This document shows, piece after piece, positions 8,316-8,965 of a stretch of 8,965 nucleotides of DNA. Position numbers and translations under genes: made by a program. Under the pieces are notes generated by a model, which saw only the letters and a list, made by a program, of their open reading frames with translations, ran no database searches and was not told the origin of the DNA. Every line of letters starts with the position of its first letter. Position 1 is the first letter of the stretch. The stretch comes from Solirubrobacterales bacterium (GTDB taxonomy: Bacteria > Actinomycetota > Thermoleophilia > Solirubrobacterales > Solirubrobacteraceae). The stretch covers positions 1 to 8,965 of the forward strand of contig JACCYI010000096.1 of assembly GCA_013696535.1 (NCBI GenBank), in the 5' to 3' direction.

Positions 8316-8965
8316 GAAGCGCGAGTGGCTGAAGAGAGAGCTAGACGCGGGGCGGTCGATCGGGTCAATCGCCCGGGAAGTGGGGAAAGACCCCTCGACG
8401 GTGAGTTTTGGGTCAGCAAGTACGCGCTGACCTCCTCGAACGCAGTGAAACACGCATCGCGAGGCGGGATCGAGCGAGAGGAGCTCGAGCGCATGGTCGA
8501 TCAGGGACTCTCGATGCGGGCGATTGCCGAGGAGCTGCAGGTGTCGTTCTCCTCAGTCCAACACTGGCTCCGCCGGCACGACCTTGTGACAACGCGCGCT
8601 CGAAGGAGTCGGTCGATACAGGCTTCCCTCGAGGATGCTATGGCGTCCGCCGAAACGACAGGCGAGTGCCCGCGTCATGGGATCACAACCTTCGGTCGCC
8701 GCCCCGAAGGAAGCTGGCGATGCCTCCGCTGTCGCTCCGGTCATGTGGCTGCCCGCAGGCGCCGGATCAAGCAAATCCTGGTTGGCGAGGCGGGCGGAGC
8801 CTGTGTCCTGTGTTGCTACGACGCACCCGTGGCGCCCTTCACTTCCACCACGTGGACCCGTCCGCCAAGGCGTTCCACCTTTCGTTTCGCGGGGGCGACC
8901 CGCTCGATAGCGTTTTCGCGTGCAGAAGCGGCCAAGTGTGTCCTTCTGTGTGCGAATTGTCACGC
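8314..8965 (+). pseudogene. HTH-HTH-zinc ribbon-HNH endonuclease-like gene, frameshifted and cut by the window edge
   Basis: The frame from ATG 8314 (MKREWLKRELDAGRSIGSIA) ends early at a TGA (8428-8430). Dropping back one base at the T4 run 8406-8409 restores WVSKYAL and opens the frame to the window end. Reconstructed parts in order: HTH unit 1 (about 8347-8411), a similar HTH unit 2 (about 8502-8580, QGLSMRAIAEELQVSFSSV), a zinc ribbon with CPRH (8667-8678) and CLRC (8721-8732), then an HNH domain with CVLC (8802-8813) and CANCH (8949-8963). The HNH core LHFHHVDPSAKAFHLSFRG is readable only in another frame, 8837-8893, which needs a base missing after 8822 and an extra G in the G5 run 8891-8895. 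The usual Gly after CVLC is Cys. As written, no protein could contain both the HTH units and the HNH histidines. It is probably DNA-binding and nuclease-like in origin; substrate unknown. Sequencing error is the alternative. Confidence 0.8.

Noticed and set aside
8553..8963. 136-aa open frame on the minus strand opposite the HNH gene
   Set aside because: The plus strand holds clear zinc-ribbon and HNH motifs over the same stretch; the antisense product has none.

Overview
The window is about 9 kb of GC-rich chromosomal DNA with tightly packed, mostly co-directional genes. I read it as an actinobacterium, most likely class Thermoleophilia (order Solirubrobacterales). The reasons are the codon use (G/C at third positions), frequent GTG starts without clear Shine-Dalgarno sequences, the order recO - ppdK - dgt - dnaG, and a terminal HTH/HNH protein of a type I recall as abundant in that class. 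The taxonomic call rests on recall and pattern, not on a search.

Layout, left to right. (1) The 3' part of a zinc metallopeptidase gene with an HELTH motif, open at the left edge. (2) mutM (Fpg DNA glycosylase), complete. (3) grx, a small glutaredoxin gene on the minus strand, convergent with mutM across a spacer holding two overlapping inverted repeats. (4) recO, divergent from grx, with the two -10 elements overlapping. (5) ppdK (pyruvate, phosphate dikinase), the largest gene. (6) dgt, an HD-domain dNTP triphosphohydrolase. (7) dnaG (primase), complete. (8) A broken HTH-HTH-zinc ribbon-HNH gene behind a perfect LexA-type SOS palindrome, running off the right edge.

Most of the genes concern genome maintenance. 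MutM removes oxidised purines, RecO loads RecA at gaps, Dgt tunes dNTP pools, DnaG primes replication, and glutaredoxin deals with thiol redox. PpdK is the central-metabolism exception. Several starts sit 6-10 nt behind a TANNNT-like -10 with no ribosome binding site, which suggests leaderless or nearly leaderless transcripts.

The most interesting part is the last 700 bp. A palindrome matching CGAAC-N4-GTTCG lies directly upstream of a gene encoding two similar helix-turn-helix units, a CPRH/CLRC zinc ribbon and an HNH core. Its reading frame is interrupted by three single-base indels, while every other gene in the window is intact. It looks like a decaying copy of an SOS-controlled nuclease family, unless the indels are sequencing errors near a contig end. 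Apart from this I see no CRISPR array, RNA gene, insertion sequence or phage gene.
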